64,000 bases of DNA from Boesenbergia rotunda (GCA_024364735.1 JAGFNQ010000870.1:110711-174710); one strand, 5' to 3'; shown: positions 23,614 to 35,394, numbered from the stretch's first letter. The notes: generated from the sequence alone by a model not told the origin. Program-made: numbers and translations.

Positions 23614-24541
23614 TGTACGATCGCTTGGGTTGCTAGAGGGGGTGAATAGCACTTTTTCATCGTTTTCTCTACACAGAGGTTAGTGCAATACAAACAAAAA
23701 TATACAAAGAATGAGAGAGCAATGCTAACACAGGAATTTTACTTGGTATCCACCCGAACGGGTGACTAATCCAAGGATCCACGCGAGTACTCCACCTCCA
23801 CTATGAAAAGTCTCCTTCAAAGGTGGAGAAACCTTTACAAGCGTTGTCTTCCTCTTTACAGAATGCGATGAAGAGCGAGAGGAAGATCGAAAGACTAGTC
23901 TCACAAACAACACTTCGTTACAGTGAAAAATCGTACCGTTCACGTGCGGAAAAGTCCTCTTTTTATAAAAGAACAGGACAACTTCGCAAGCTGTCCAGAC
24001 CCGCACCAGTCCACTGCCCCTGGGGCAGTACACTGGCCTAGCAATAAATGCCAGCCAACGGCTAGTTTTGGGGGGTCACCAGTCGACTGCCCCTGGGGCA
24101 GTCGACTGGTCCGAGGCTGTAAACTCTCTGTGTATTTTGGCAGTCGACTGCCCTCTGACCAGTCGACTGCCCTGCCTCTCAACTCACTTACAACCTCTCC
24201 AAACACTCTCCTTCACATATGCCTTTAGGTATGCTCCCTTGGATCGCCCTTTGAAGTCATCTTCCTCTGGCTATCGTCTCTCGGATGCGCGCATAAGCCT
24301 TCCCTTGGCTTGCCTCCATGCCACCCTTCATGTGTGCCCTTGAAGTCCACTTCCTGGCTTGCCCTTGGAGCTCTCCTCCCTCGGCTCTCGTCCCTCAGAT
24401 ATGTTTCCATGTGTGATTCTCCAAGTCCTGCAAACTCAATCACACATATCAAATACAACATAAGACCCTAACCTTAAACTTATTGGCACACACATCAAAA
24501 CCATGATCTTCCCGATCATTCTTGGGCCGATTACCTCAACA
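23614..24541 (-). mobile_element. 5' LTR of copia element D (0.93 kb)
   Basis: TGTACGATCGC...CCTCAACA. Just to the right, Gag codons of element E continue at once, so D is inserted in E. A TATA-like CTTTTATAAAAAG (minus) lies near 23950-23970. It has a striking cluster of inverted repeats at 23998-24175. Confidence 0.85.
23998..24175. repeat. CAGTCGACTG / GGGGCAG palindromes in LTR D
   Basis: 24078-24110 is a near-perfect 33-base palindrome: 16-bp arms (ACCAGTCGACTGCCCC and its complement) around one central T. A degenerate version lies at 24007-24037 (CAGTCCACTGCCCC, GGGGCAGTACACTGG). Two more CAGTCGACTG copies follow at about 24141-24170. The core is the same as in gypsy LTRs I and J. Confidence 0.85.
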
Positions 24542-24958
24542 AAACTGAGCAGTGATTTCGCCGTCTTGCATCTTAATATTGTATAGCTTGTTGAGGAGTA
24601 GATCCTGCTTAATGATTCTGGTTCTGACGTTCCAATGTGCAATTCGATCAACTTATTTCAAAGCTACTTTTTACTATTGAAGGGGCCTACACATTTAAGT
24701 TCTTCCTTTGTTAGGACACACTAGATGGTCATGTTGCCTTTTCATCTGCTTTAATCTTCTTCTTCAGAGGGAATCCCACTCTGTGTATCCAAGAAGTTCA
24801 CCTTGTGCGTTATTCAGGATTTCCAATCCGGTTTGGATTATGAACCATATTTCCATCTGAGTTTTCAGGTGGACCTCCATTAGACTCTTTGAGTAAGAGA
24901 AACCTTCTCCTGAAAAGAGAGGAGGACAGGTAGTGCTGTAACCTTCTTGTTGGGCCAT
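24542..24958 (-). pseudogene. gag: Gag N-terminal fragment of Sirevirus-like element E
   Basis: Starts MAQQEGYSTTCPPLFSGEGF at 24958 and follows the Gag of element H residue for residue (FSGEDFSYWKSRMEVHLKTQ in H). Several stops interrupt it after residue ~64. It ends at the D insertion (24541/24542) within the stretch matching TAAQLHAR of H. The rest of E lies beyond D and is not in the window. Confidence 0.8.
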
Positions 24959-25227
24959 GGAAAGTCCTGAAAAGAAATAAACAACAAACTAGTTCCAAGA
25001 CTTGGTCTTGGATTAGTAGTGCAGTATAGAAGTATATAAATTGAAATTTCCGAGTGGTGTTGCACCAACTTTGAGAAATAAGAAAATCCACGAACGAAAA
25101 TAAAATTAAAAAGAAAATATCAAAAAGAGGAAATAATATCTTTTCTGATAGAAAATAATGAGAAAGTCTGAAAAAAATGCTCAACTGGTAGTTTCACCGA
25201 GATTGAGTCACCAGCTTTGATACCACT
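24959..25227 (-). mobile_element. Leader and primer-binding site of element E
   Basis: PBS, minus TGGTATCAAAGC, at 25214-25225 (one mismatch to the usual TGGTATCAGAGC). The leader shares GACTTGGTCTTGGATTAGTA and GGTGTTGCACCAAC with the leader of H (49230-49320), showing close kinship. Confidence 0.75.
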
Positions 25228-25604
25228 TGTAGGATCACGGAAATAAACAAGTCAAAAACAATGTTAACACTTTGTTTTATTACTTGGTTCAGAGTCTGTG
25301 ATGACTCCTACTCTAAGGCCCATGGTCCTTGACCATTTTCGTTGGGCAATACTATAATTCATAAAAATGAAGTATAAGTATAATGATTTAACTATAGAAA
25401 TGAACTGGAAATATTATACCAACGACACTTTAAAGAAAGAGACGATCTTCTCATTGTAGGAGCGGCATATCGTTGATCTTGAATGTCTTTGGCACAGTAA
25501 ACTTGAGCACAGAACCATTGTCACAGTGTGTTTGAATGCTTGAAGTAATGTCTGGATTCAAGGGGTGAACCCCCTTTTATACTTGAAATCGGGCGCCTAA
25601 GAGG
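25228..25604 (-). mobile_element. 5' LTR of element E, first of three pieces
   Basis: Starts TGTAGGATCACGG. Contains the TATA box (minus TATAAAAGGGGG near 25570-25581) and the start of the GGCGCC region. Interrupted at 25604 by solo LTR K. The other pieces are 27381-27584 and 55630-56315; together about 1.26 kb, a normal size for these LTRs. Confidence 0.8.
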
Positions 25605-27380
25605 TGTTGGGTTCCGTGACGGTTTCGGGTCACGCATGGGAAACCTCTCCATGTCCACGGATTAAAATTTTTAATCCGAATGGAGAACAATCTCACAAAC
25701 AACCGTCTCATAATCATGCTAACCGATTCGAGTGACTACAAACGTGTTGTTCTAGCAATCAATCTCGTATAACCGATTGGCCGCGGAATAGACGATGAGT
25801 GGATCGCTGGTTTTTGTATTTATCATCGGGGTCCAAGATTATTATCAACATAAAATGATGAATAATAATCAACAATTAGCATACAATAACAAACAAGATC
25901 AAAGGAGCCATGAGAGAATATAAACCTTCCCATTTACCTCGCGATCTTCTACTATATGACCCCACCTCTTCTTAGACGTTGTGTGGGCGACGATCTACCA
26001 AGAACCGAAGTCACCAAGGCCACCAACTATTCTCTCCAAAGTTGCACCAAAAACCCTAGGAATAGGGTTGTCGCCAGCCAACTATCCTTCCTCCGGCCAC
26101 CAAGAACCGAAGATAGGAAGTAGAAGAAGATGAGGAAGATGAAGAAGAAGAGGAAGAAGGCTTCTCCTTCACCACAACCCTAGGTGCCGCCAATTACCAC
26201 TCCTCCTTCTTCTTCTTCTCGCCGCCGGCCAAGAATCCACCTCCAAGGTGGTGCCGATCTCTTTTCTCCCCTATGAAGGTCTCGGACACCCACAAGGAAC
26301 TGAGAGAAGATTTCTCTTCTTCTTCCTTATCCTAGTCATACACTCCAATTAAGAGAAAAGGAGAGAAGAAGCTTTCTTCTCCTTGTGTTGTCGCCCAAGC
26401 CAATGGTGACGCCGGCCGAACCCTAGGAGAGAGAGGGGAGGAGAAAAACCCACGCCTTAGGTTAATTGGATGCCTTGGTCTCATGACACATGAGGTATAT
26501 ATAGGGCTACAATAGGGACCATGAGGAGGAGTTGGGACTTGGTCACCTAATGGATCAAGCCCCGATCCATTAATGATGATCCATTTCACTAGAGGATCAC
26601 CATTGATCTGCCTCACCAACCCCCATATTTAATATGGGCTCCATCTATTATGAGTACAAGAACTCCCCGTGTTTAAGATATCGAATGTCTATTAATTAAT
26701 TAAATTACTGACAATTTAATTAATTAACATCTAACTCCTTAATAATACCACTCAACCTTATCATCATGTCAGACCAAGTCCACCTGCAAGATTTAACATG
26801 ATGAACTTTATGAGCTCCTCAAGGAGACATCATCAACCCGACTCACCAGGACACGATTCCTTCTATAATCAATGACACACCATGTAAATAATATTATTTC
26901 CCAACTTACCGGGCCTATCGATTTAACCATATAAATCTTGTCCATTGGTAAATCAAAGAAATAAATATTAAGTACATATGCCCGTTATAATATCGGAATT
27001 AAGAGCATGTACTCCATAATAACTGAGGTCTGATTCAATTATAAAGTCAGTATAAATTGAATCACCTCTATGCCGGTCCTGCTCAATACACACAAAGTGC
27101 ACTAATGTAATTCTATGGTCAAGATAAATCAATACCAAATTATACTACAACCATCCCGATGGTTTGTCCAAATCCATCTCGGTTGTGAGCCTCTACTTAT
27201 ACTTTACAAGGGACGGATAACATGATCTTCTGTGTGACACCACACACCAAGTTATCTACAATGTAAAGTATTAGACAATATGCACACAACTAATATAAAT
27301 ATGTAAACAGTGATCATGTGATTCTCTTTCAAAATGTAGATGTCTATATAAAAGTAAGACTTTTAGTATACATCTCAACA
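25605..27380 (-). mobile_element. Solo LTR K, related to the LTRs of copia element G
   Basis: TGTTGGGTTCC...CATCTCAACA with no internal region. Flanks AGAGG (25600-25604) and AGAGA (27381-27385) form a 5-bp target duplication with one mismatch. Read on the minus strand it aligns with the LTRs of G along its length (start GATGTATACTAAAAG; GAAGATCATGTTATC; end CATGG..AGGTCTC). It is the scar of a recombined copia element in the opposite direction to G. No genes inside. Confidence 0.85.
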
Positions 27381-27584
27381 AGAGACTATAGGGGTGCCCT
27401 CTACATTGATGATTAAGCCGCATTGTTATCTGCTAACTCAGCTAAACTCTATCCCTTCTCGGGTGCTTGGGAGCTGATGTGGCACCTCCAACCAGTGACT
27501 GCCAACTTAGCTCTCGCCAACGTTGAGAAAACTACACTAGGGCGCCTGAGTCCTCTCATGTGCCTGGCTTCCCAGGGGCCTGAG
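27381..27584 (-). mobile_element. 5' LTR of element E, second piece
   Basis: Sirevirus-type LTR sequence with GGCGCCTGAG motifs (27541-27550) between solo LTR K and element G. Its last five bases, CTGAG (27580-27584), are the left target duplication of G. Confidence 0.8.
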
Positions 27585-29443
27585 TGTTAGATGTGTATAC
27601 TGAAAGACATGAATTTCTTTATATGAATATCTTTATTATGAAAAGTGAATCACAACTACACTAGGTGCTTGTTTACATTAGTACTTGCACGAAGTCCAAT
27701 TACTTTGCGTTGTAGATAATATGGTGTGAGGTGTCACACGGAAGATCATGTTATCGGTTCCTTACTTAGTATAAATAAGAAGGCTCACAACTGAGATGGA
27801 ATTGGGCAACCCATCAGAATGGTTGTAGTGTAATTAGGTGTGGTTGGTCTTGACCATAGAATTATACTAGTGTGCTTTGAGTACATTGAGCAGGACCAAA
27901 ACCCAAGGTTATCCAATTTGTACTGACTCGATAATTGGATAGGACCTCAGTTTATATTATAGAGTACGATCCCTTAATCCCGAAATAATAACGGGCATAT
28001 ATTATTAATTATTATTTCTTTGATTTACCAATGGGCACGATCTATTCTGTTAGATCGATAGGCCCGGTAAGTTGAGAGATAATATTAATAATATGATGTG
28101 CTATTGATTATTGATGGAATTTGTGTCCTGGTTAGTCGGGTTGATGATGCCCCCTTGGTGAGCTCAAAAGGTTCATCGTGTTAAACCCTGTAGGTGGATT
28201 TGATCGACACGATGATAAGGTTGAGTGGTACTAGTCAAGGATCCAGAAGTTAATAAATTTGAATTATCAGTAATTTAAATTAATTAATGGGCATTCGAGA
28301 TCTTAAACATGGGGGGATGGATAACTCGTAATATGTGGAGCCCATATGAAAATATGGGGTTGGTGAGGAAGTTCAATTAAGATCCTTTAGTGGAATGAAT
28401 CTTAATTAATGGATCGGGTTTAGATCCATTAGTGGGCCAAGATCCAACTCCTTCTCTTGGTCCCTACCTTAGCCCTATAAATACTCTATGAGATCAAGAA
28501 ACTAAGGCTTAATCAGAGAATCACAACCCAAGGTTTTTCCTCTCATCCTATTCTCTCTCTCCTAGGGCTTGTTGTCGGCGCAAGGAAGAGGACTCACCTC
28601 CTCTTCTCTACTTCCTCCTCCCATCACCATCTCTCGATCAAGGACTACAAAGACAAGGGAAGGGTCTCCTCTCCCTTTTTGTGGTGATCGGCGGTGAGAG
28701 AGGGCTGGTCGGCGGGCGGTGGAGGGCGGCACAAGTGGAGGGGGCGGCGGCGCCACAAGCTGAGAAGAAGGGAGGAGATTGGCCGGTTTTGGGTGGGAGA
28801 GAAATTGGCTTCTCTCTTTCATTCTCTTCTTCTCTTTCCTCTCAAGGTGTGTTGCTGATCTGGAGGCTTGGAGGCGGCTCCGGCGGTCGGCAGCGCAAAC
28901 GGAGAGGAGAAGGTGGTCGGCGGCACAAACCCTAGAGACTAGGGTTTTGGTCGGCTAGAAGAAGGGGTTGTTTAAGAGCTCTTGGTGATTTTGGTTCATG
29001 GTAGATCATCACCCACACGATGTCCGTGAAGGGAGGGACATACGGTAGATGACCGCAAGGTAATCGGAAAGGTATAACTCTTTCCATGCTCCATCAATTA
29101 ACCTTATGTCATACATGTGCTTGTTGTGTTTGTCTCGTTATTTTATGTTTGATAATTTATTATTTTGATTCCAAATCATGATGAATAATTTATTAACTGG
29201 ACCCCAACCATAAACACAAAAGCCAGCGATCGACTCATCGCCTTTTCCATGGTCGAACGATCGAGCAAATTATAAGGCCGATTTTGGTAATTGGCTAAGT
29301 TGTAATTTGGATCGTTCGATACGGCACTAGATGGTTGATGGTAGACGGGTCTCCATTCGGATTAATTTTAATCCGTAGACATGGAGAGGTCTCTCGGATC
29401 GATCGAGTATTTGCTAAGGAATCCCGCCAAGCTATACCCAATA
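27585..29443 (+). mobile_element. 5' LTR of element G (1.86 kb)
   Basis: TGTTAGATGTG...TACCCAATA (end mutated from CAACA). A likely core promoter is TATAAATACTC at about 28480-28491. It matches 53773-55629 with many substitutions, so G is older than the elements inside it. Purine/pyrimidine-rich and GGCGG-rich stretches near 28560-28940 give long open frames that are not conserved in the other LTR. Confidence 0.9.
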
Positions 29444-29445
29444 AT

Positions 29446-29456
29446 TGGTATCGAGC
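29446..29456 (+). other. Primer-binding site of element G
   Basis: TGGTATCGAGC, an initiator-Met type PBS with one base missing compared with TGGTATCAGAGC. It lies two bases after the LTR. Confidence 0.75.
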
Positions 29457-30502
29457 TGAGGTTTCCGGCTTTATGTGTTTAGGATTGGTTAATTTTTGCA
29501 ATTTTCATACATTTTATTTTGTTGGATGATGCGTGGATGTGTGTAGGCTAACTTTGTATTGCAGGCATGAGATTCCAACTTCATGGCCAAAATAATTGAT
29601 GAGTGTGATGGTTATGCATATTTTTGTAATTAATTAATCCTCGGGGTTGACGAGGCTAGGTATTTAATTTTTATAATTAAATACGCCACATGTTTAGCCG
29701 AGCTTTTTAGTTTACCTTCGATCTAGAATTCATGTACACTCCTTTGTGGAGTATAGGATCGATGATGTAAATAATTAGCTAGTCATTTCGGCTTGGAGAT
29801 CCCTCAAGGTTGCTTGCGCACAAGGAAGGGAGGAGCGGACGAAGTGACGACACGACTGGAGGCGCATTAGCGACCAAGGGCCATGAAAGTTGGAAAATCT
29901 AGGATTTTCTGTAATTTTTCATATTATTAGTTATGTGCTTGGTTGTGTGGTTGTGCTAGTAAAATTCCTCATGATAAATTACTAAGTGGGAGAGGGACCC
30001 TAAGGGTCCCGCGGCTTCCATTACAATTCGATAAGTGATGCGAACAAGTCTGCACGTCGGCTCTGAGTGCCTTCCTCCCCATCGGATGGACTTGTTCTGT
30101 GGATCACTGGGTCGAAAAGACTATAGAAAATTATTAAAGAGCGTGTGTACTTCCCCATCGGAAGGTACATAATTGGAAATAATTTTCTTAGTGTCGTGTA
30201 ATGGTGTACACTTAGATATGAATAATAGTATCCTCCCCATCGGAGTCATTGCTATATTTTGCAGAGCGAAGTGAACCAACTATCGATCTTATTTGTCAAA
30301 AAGTTAGGTGGACAAGATAGTAAGATTGATGGGTAAAACCTCCTCTTACAAATGTAGGGATTCGTATACGTCCACACCATCATGGCATGCGAATTTCTCG
30401 GTGTATAGGGGTGTTTTGATTTCAAAAATTAATTGTTTTAAGGAATCAATTTGTTTTCAATTTCTAAAGTAGTGTATGATTGTGATTCTCAGGTTTTTCA
30501 AA
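29457..30502 (+). mobile_element. 5' leader of element G
   Basis: About 1 kb between PBS and gag without a supported gene. It repeats TCCCCATCGGA-type motifs at about 30076, 30151 and 30231, each followed by similar text. No packaging signal can be named from sequence alone. Confidence 0.6.
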
Positions 30503-30720
30503 ATGGCCTTTACCCCACTAGCAAAAATTTTTAAGGACAATAAACTTACTGGCCCAAACTACATAGACTGGAAGAGGAACTTTGACATTGTCTCACTGCT
30601 AAGGAGTACAAATTTGTACTCTTCGAGGAATGTCCGGAAAGCCTAGAGAGGACTCTGGTGAAGAGTTGAGGGAGTGTTACAAGAAGTGGAAAAAGGCAGA
30701 TGAGATGGCGCGGTGCTATA
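30503..30720 (+). pseudogene. gag: Element G gag, N-terminal part
   Basis: Starts MAFTPLAKIFKDNKLTGPNY at 30503. A frame change within codons ~30-60 and a TAG at ~30644 break it. It is cut at 30720 by solo LTR L; CTATA (30716-30720) is duplicated at 32132-32136, where Gag goes on. Gag would form the particle that packages element RNA. Confidence 0.8.
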
Positions 30721-31125
30721 TGTTGGATCGAGAAAACACGATAGGGGGGGTGAATATCATGAAAAACTTTCGGATTAGAAAAGAGAATGCGCAGCGGAAA
30801 ATTAAAACAAAACAGACACGAACACAAGGATTTTTACTTGGTTCGGAGTCGCAGTCGGCTCCTACTCCAAGGCCCATGGTCCTTGACCGTTTACTGCGGG
30901 CAATTCTATAATCGCGCAAGTTTTTACAAAGATTTGTACATTAATGGTGCAGTAACAAGAACAATTATACTCTTCGTTACCGATGCCCGGTGTGGATCGT
31001 ACTTCGGTGCGGAGGGTCGTCGTCGGCACTTGAATCTCGAGATTGGAGGTTGCCGGAGCAGAGCACTTGAGTCGAAGAGCGTAGAGGCGTTAGAAAAGTT
31101 GATTGTGAAGCCTTAGGGGTCGAAC

Positions 31126-31136
31126 CCCTTTTATAG
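31126..31136 (-). promoter_or_regulatory. TATA box of solo LTR L
   Basis: Minus-strand CTATAAAAGGG, directly downstream (element sense) of the GGGCGCC cluster, as in the other Sirevirus-type LTRs. It would fire outward, antisense to G. Confidence 0.6.
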
Positions 31137-31779
31137 CACTCCTGGGGGCGCCCGGGACGCTGGGGCGTCTGACACGTGCCTTCGGATCTGAGAACTCTCA
31201 TCCGAAGCTCGGTCAGGGCTTATCCCTCCAGAATCGGGCTCGGAGCTAATGGGGGCGCCCGGGACACTAGGGGCACCCGGGACACTGGGGGCGCCCCGGT
31301 TGACTTGGTCTGCTGGCTTCCGCTTCGATCACTTGTTTTGGCTTGGACCCGGGGCGCCTGAGGCATCCAGGGCGCCCGGGACCACCAGGTCACCCAGGAG
31401 CTTGATGGCGCCTGGCACAGTAAGCTTTTGAAGCGATTCTTGCTTAGCTTTTCGTTAGGCTTTGACCTTGGGCGCCCAGGACCTCCCGGGCACCTAACCC
31501 AGCTGCTGCCCCTCTCCTTTGGGGCGTTCTGAGCTGCAAAAACACGTTCCTTTGGTCCCTGCATCCAAGGTTAGTTCCACAACAAACAAGGCAAGAATAT
31601 ACATTAGTTTTTACAGCCGTAGCTGTCATGGTTCTGACTTTGGGTCTCCCAAATGGAACCCTAGGTCGAACTGACGCCTACTGTTCCCTCGACGGGGAAC
31701 ACGTCCTCACCTACTCCTCTCAAGAGAGTTTACCTTTTGCCAACCGGCTCCTCCAGTTGGACTTTTGCCCTGCAGTCCT

Positions 31780-32030
31780 TCGCCAGGTGCCTAGCAGCCC
31801 TTCGCTAGGTCTTCGGTTCCTAGAAGTCCTTCGCCAGGTGCCTAGCAGTCCTTCGTCAGGTCTTAGATTCCCAGCAACCCTTCGCCAGGTGCCTAACAGC
31901 CCTTCGCCAGGTCTTAGATTCCTAGAAGTCCTTCGCCAGGTGCCTAGCAGCCCTTTGCTAGGTCTTAGGATTTCGATGCCTAGCAATCCTTCGCTAGGTG
32001 CCCAGCAGCCCTTCGCCAGGACTTCGTTCT
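31780..32030. repeat. Hairpin array in LTR L
   Basis: About nine units of the type CCTAGCAGCCCTTCGCTAGG. Arms are 6 bp with an 8-base loop. Several units pair across repeats as well (CGCCAGGTGCC...). Unit spacing is 20-34 bp. Confidence 0.8.
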
Positions 32031-32136
32031 GCACACTCAGTGAGCACATTAGATCACAATAGCATCTTAACTTTTGAACCCTTTGCCAATATCAAAACCC
32101 TGGTTCGACTTAGGTGCTGCCTGCACCAACACTATA

Positions 32137-33013
32137 TTCTGGCATCTATGTCGAATGTGTTGCAACATCAGCATCAGGCCATGACCACTGCTAGTGACAT
32201 GATGCTGAACCTCAAAGATCTCTTCATGCACCAAGGTCGAGCTGCTAGGCAAACCACGATGAAGAGTCTGATGACGACCACTATGGTCGAAGGGACACCC
32301 GTAAGGGATCATGTCCTAAAGATGATGGCTCACCTCAATGAGATTGAGGTAATAGGAGCACAAATCGACGGAGAATCCTAGGTCGATATTATACTCCAGT
32401 CTCTGCCAAGGAGTTTTGAGCAGTTCAGGCTCAACTATAATATGAATAAAAGGGATTATATATTGGGTGAACTGCTAGGAGAACTCCAGGTGGCAGAGGG
32501 CCTCTTTCGTCAGAACTCGCAGGCCTTAGTGACTCAAAGGGTTTCTTCTTCTGAGCCGAAAGGCAGGAAGAAGAAGAAACGAGGAGGGTTCAAGAAGGCA
32601 GCAGCATCACAAGGACTCCGGACTGGCGTGAAGAAGCTGAAAGGCAAGTGCTTCACGTGCAAGCAAACTAGGCACTGGAAGGCGGGCTGTCCCCGTCGTC
32701 AAAGCAAAGGTATTTCTTCAGCCTTAGTCGTTGAAACATGTTTAGCGGTGCTATCTACTAGTACATGGTGTGTAGATACGGGAGCCACTGACCATGTATG
32801 CAATACCCTGCAGGGGTTCCAGGAAACCCGACAGCTAGCTCATGAAGAAATCATGGTCTACATGGACGATGCTACAAAGGTGGCAGCAATTGCAGTGGGA
32901 GTTTTCTATTTATCTTTTGAGAAGAATAAAGTATTAGTTCTGAGAGATTGTCTTTTTGTACCCTTGTTTAGAAAGAATCTGATTTCGGTTTCTAAGTTAA
33001 TAAAGGATGGATA
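32137..33013 (+). pseudogene. gag-pol: Element G gag, C-terminal part, and start of protease
   Basis: One frame from 32137 to 33013 with a single TAG at 32379-32381. It contains the Gag UBN2-like end (GTPVRDHVLKMMAHLNEIE), a Lys-rich linker, a zinc knuckle CFTCKQTRHWKAGC (the usual Gly before His is Arg; ~32649) and the protease site WCVDTGATDHVC (catalytic Asp at 32775). Interrupted at 33013 by element H within NLISVSKLIKDG. Copia protease cuts the Gag-Pol polyprotein. Confidence 0.88.
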
Positions 33014-33429
33014 TGTTGGATCGAGAGAAGCGATAGAGGGGGGGGGGTGAATATCGTTAAAAATTTTCGGAAGAGAGTTAGAGCAAGTACGCAGCGGAAA
33101 ACACAAACGCAAACACAGATGATTTTACTTGGTTCGGAGCCTGGGTCGACTCCTACTCCAAGGCCCACGGTCGTTGACCGTTTACTGAGGGCAATTCTAT
33201 AATCGCGCAAAGATTCATACAAAAGTTTACAGTTGTAGTACAGTAATAGTATAACAGAAATGAAAGAAATCAGTTCTTCATTACCGACGTCCGATATGAG
33301 ATGTTTCTCGGAGCAGAGGGACGTCGTCGGCGCTTTCGTGTAGAGTTGGAAGGTTTCTGGAGCGAAGAGCAGGAGCAGAAGAACGTAACAGCGTTGGAAG
33401 AAGTTATCTTCAGGCTTGAGGGGTCGAGG

Positions 33430-33440
33430 GCCTTTTATAG
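33430..33440 (-). promoter_or_regulatory. TATA box of H 3' LTR
   Basis: Minus-strand CTATAAAAGGC next to the GGGCGCC cluster at 33450-33780. Same arrangement as in the 5' LTR (49834-49844) and in the internal promoter at 46535-46542. Confidence 0.6.
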
Positions 33441-34084
33441 GGTTCTGAGGGCGCCTGGGAGCACGGGGGCGCCCTCCACATGGCCTGTGATCCCCCCTTC
33501 TCGCGGTCAGTGAGTTATCCCTTCAAATCGGGATAATGCCTTGACGGGGGCGCCCGAGAAGCCGAGGGTGCCCTGGCTGACCTGTTCTGCGGATGTCTCG
33601 GCTGGATAATATTATCTTCTTCGCTGGCTTCAAGTGCGGGGCGCCCTGGGCGTTCGGGGCGCCCTGGGTGCTGGGGGCGCCCTGGCTGCTGAGGGCGCCC
33701 CGGCCAGTATTCAGCCGAAGCTCCTTTGGCTTCATTTGTTTTGTGTTCACTTGGGGGCGCCCGGGACACTCAGGGCGCCCTACTCAGCTGCTGCCTCACT
33801 CCTTTGAGGATCTCTGAGCTGCAGACACTCATTCCTTTGGTCCTGCATCCAGGGTTAGTCCGAAAACAACATAAAGCAGTAAGTTGTTAGTTTTATACAA
33901 CCTTAGCTGTCTTGGTTCTGACTTTGGGTTTCCAAAATGGAACCCTAGGTCGAACCAACGCCTACTGTTCCCTCAACGGAGAACGCGTCCTCACCTACTC
34001 CTCTCAGGAGAGTTTACTTGTTGCCAACCGGCTCCTCTGGTTGGACTTTTACCCAGCAGTCCTTCGCCAGGACATTAGTACCAA

Positions 34085-34330
34085 GCTGTCCTTCGCATGG
34101 TGCCTAGCATTCCTTCGCTAGGTCTTTATGACTAGCAGCCCTTCGCTAGTTGCCTAGTAGTCCTTCACTAGGACTTGGTGACTAGAAGCCCTTCGCTAGT
34201 TGCCTAGTAGTCCTTCACTAGGACTTGGTGACTAGCAACCCTTCGCTAGTTGCCTAGCAGTCCTTCGCTAGGGCATTGTCTCCTGGCATTCCTTCGCCAG
34301 GTGCCTAGCAGTCCTTCGCTAGGGCTTTTC
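34085..34330. repeat. Hairpin array in H 3' LTR
   Basis: Units alternate between CCTAGC-8-GCTAGG, ACTAGC-8-GCTAGT, CCTAGT-8-ACTAGG and CCTGGC-8-GCCAGG (8 is the loop length). Arm changes are matched on the other arm. One repeat pair shorter than the array at 50527-50800. Confidence 0.88.
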
Positions 34331-34434
34331 CTGCACACTTGAGTAACATGTTAGAAAACAAATAAGACTTAACTTTTGAACCCTTTGCCATTTATCAAAA
34401 CACAGGTTTGACTTGGGTGCTGTCTGCGCCAACA

Positions 34435-35105
34435 ATCTCCCCCTTTTTGATTTATGGCAACCCGATTCAAAAAGTTAAGTTAATCATAGCAGATGACATA
34501 CTAGTTTTAGTTCCCTCCCCCTGGAAGGAATCTCCCCCTTGATTTTTCAAAAATTCGTGGGGTTTTTGGAAATTAGTTTTAAGTTCAAAGATGCTTTAGA
34601 GTCAAATTTTCCAGAAATAATTTTGGTTGTGCACTTTGGAAAATTTGTACTTGTAAAAAGTTTAAAGATTTTGAAAACTTAAGTTTGAAAACTTTTGAAG
34701 CCTTAAATTTAAAGTACTCAAATAGTTTTGAAAACTTTAAGTTTAAAGTACCTAGTAAGATTTCAAGCACTTAGGAAAAAATTTTGAAAAACTTGAGTTT
34801 CTTCAGTACATAGAAGGTTTTCCAAGCTTAGAAAAAAATTTTGAAAGCTTTAGAAGTTAGAAAAATTCTGAAAGCTTAGAAGTTAGAAAAATTCTGAAAG
34901 CTTAGAAGTACTTTTTGAATAAAGGATAGAGTTTTTGATTTTTGAAACCAAATTGAATTTTGAATTTTGAAAAAAAATTTAAACTAAAAAAATTTAAACT
35001 AAAAAAAATTTAAACTCTCTCCTTTCCTATCTCTCCTCCTTTGCCATATATCAAAAATAAAGAAAGATAGTAAACATACAGATTGCAGAATAAAAAAATA
35101 ATTTG
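34435..35105 (-). mobile_element. Element H: 3' non-coding end with three polypurine tracts
   Basis: AGGGGGAG (minus) occurs exactly at 34437-34444, 34515-34522 and 34532-34539, the first touching the LTR. The rest is A/T-rich with repeated GAAAGCTTAGAAG and TTTGAAAACTT motifs; no gene. Gypsy I is inserted at 35110/35111; its left target repeat is CTTGT at 35106-35110. Confidence 0.85.
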
Positions 35106-35312
35106 CTTGTTGTAACGACCCGCCTTCTGGTACTCAGGCGGATCGCTACTAACTAACTGACTAACTGACTAATTAATGATTTCTAATAATGCTAAACCAA
35201 CTGGGAGAATTTCAAAAATTCTTATTTTACTATTTACTGAACTAACAATTCATAAACATGTTGAAAATACTAACTAGCCCAAAATAAAGCAAAACTTTTA
35301 TTTTATTATCTT

Positions 35313-35378
35313 GGCAGGATTCAATCCCCCAACCTCTGCGATGCATGGCTAAAGCACTAACCAGCTGCTCTACACCAG
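35313..35378 (-). repeat. tRNA-like module in LTR I (left copy)
   Basis: Minus strand: GAGCAGCTGGTTAGTGC (A-box-like) and GGGATTGAATCCTGCC-type B box, about 35 bases apart. No acceptor stem. The right LTR copy (42200-42265) has GGATCGAATCC, closer to the B-box consensus. Direction is the same as that of the element. Confidence 0.5.
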
Positions 35379-35394
35379 TTTTGTTTTACATAGT

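Larger units (their letters stand above)
30721..32131 (-). mobile_element. Solo Sirevirus-type LTR L (1.4 kb)
   Basis: TGTTGGATCG...CTGCACCAACA, with target duplication CTATA on both sides and no internal region, so it arose by LTR-LTR recombination. It holds a TATA box (minus TATAAAAGGGG, 31126-31136), a GGGCGCC cluster (31140-31490) and a hairpin array (31780-32030). It is related to the LTRs of H but clearly a different copy. Confidence 0.92.
33014..34434 (-). mobile_element. 3' LTR of element H
   Basis: TGTTGGATCG...CTGCGCCAACA, 1421 bp. Nearly identical to 49421-50908 apart from repeat-number differences in the GGGCGCC and hairpin regions. TATA box: minus CTATAAAAGGC at about 33430-33440. 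Confidence 0.93.

Noticed and set aside
28562..28935. Two overlapping GC-rich ORFs of 84-86 codons
   Set aside because: They lie inside the 5' LTR of G. The counterpart region in the 3' LTR (54811-55128) has different frames and lengths, so there is no conserved protein.
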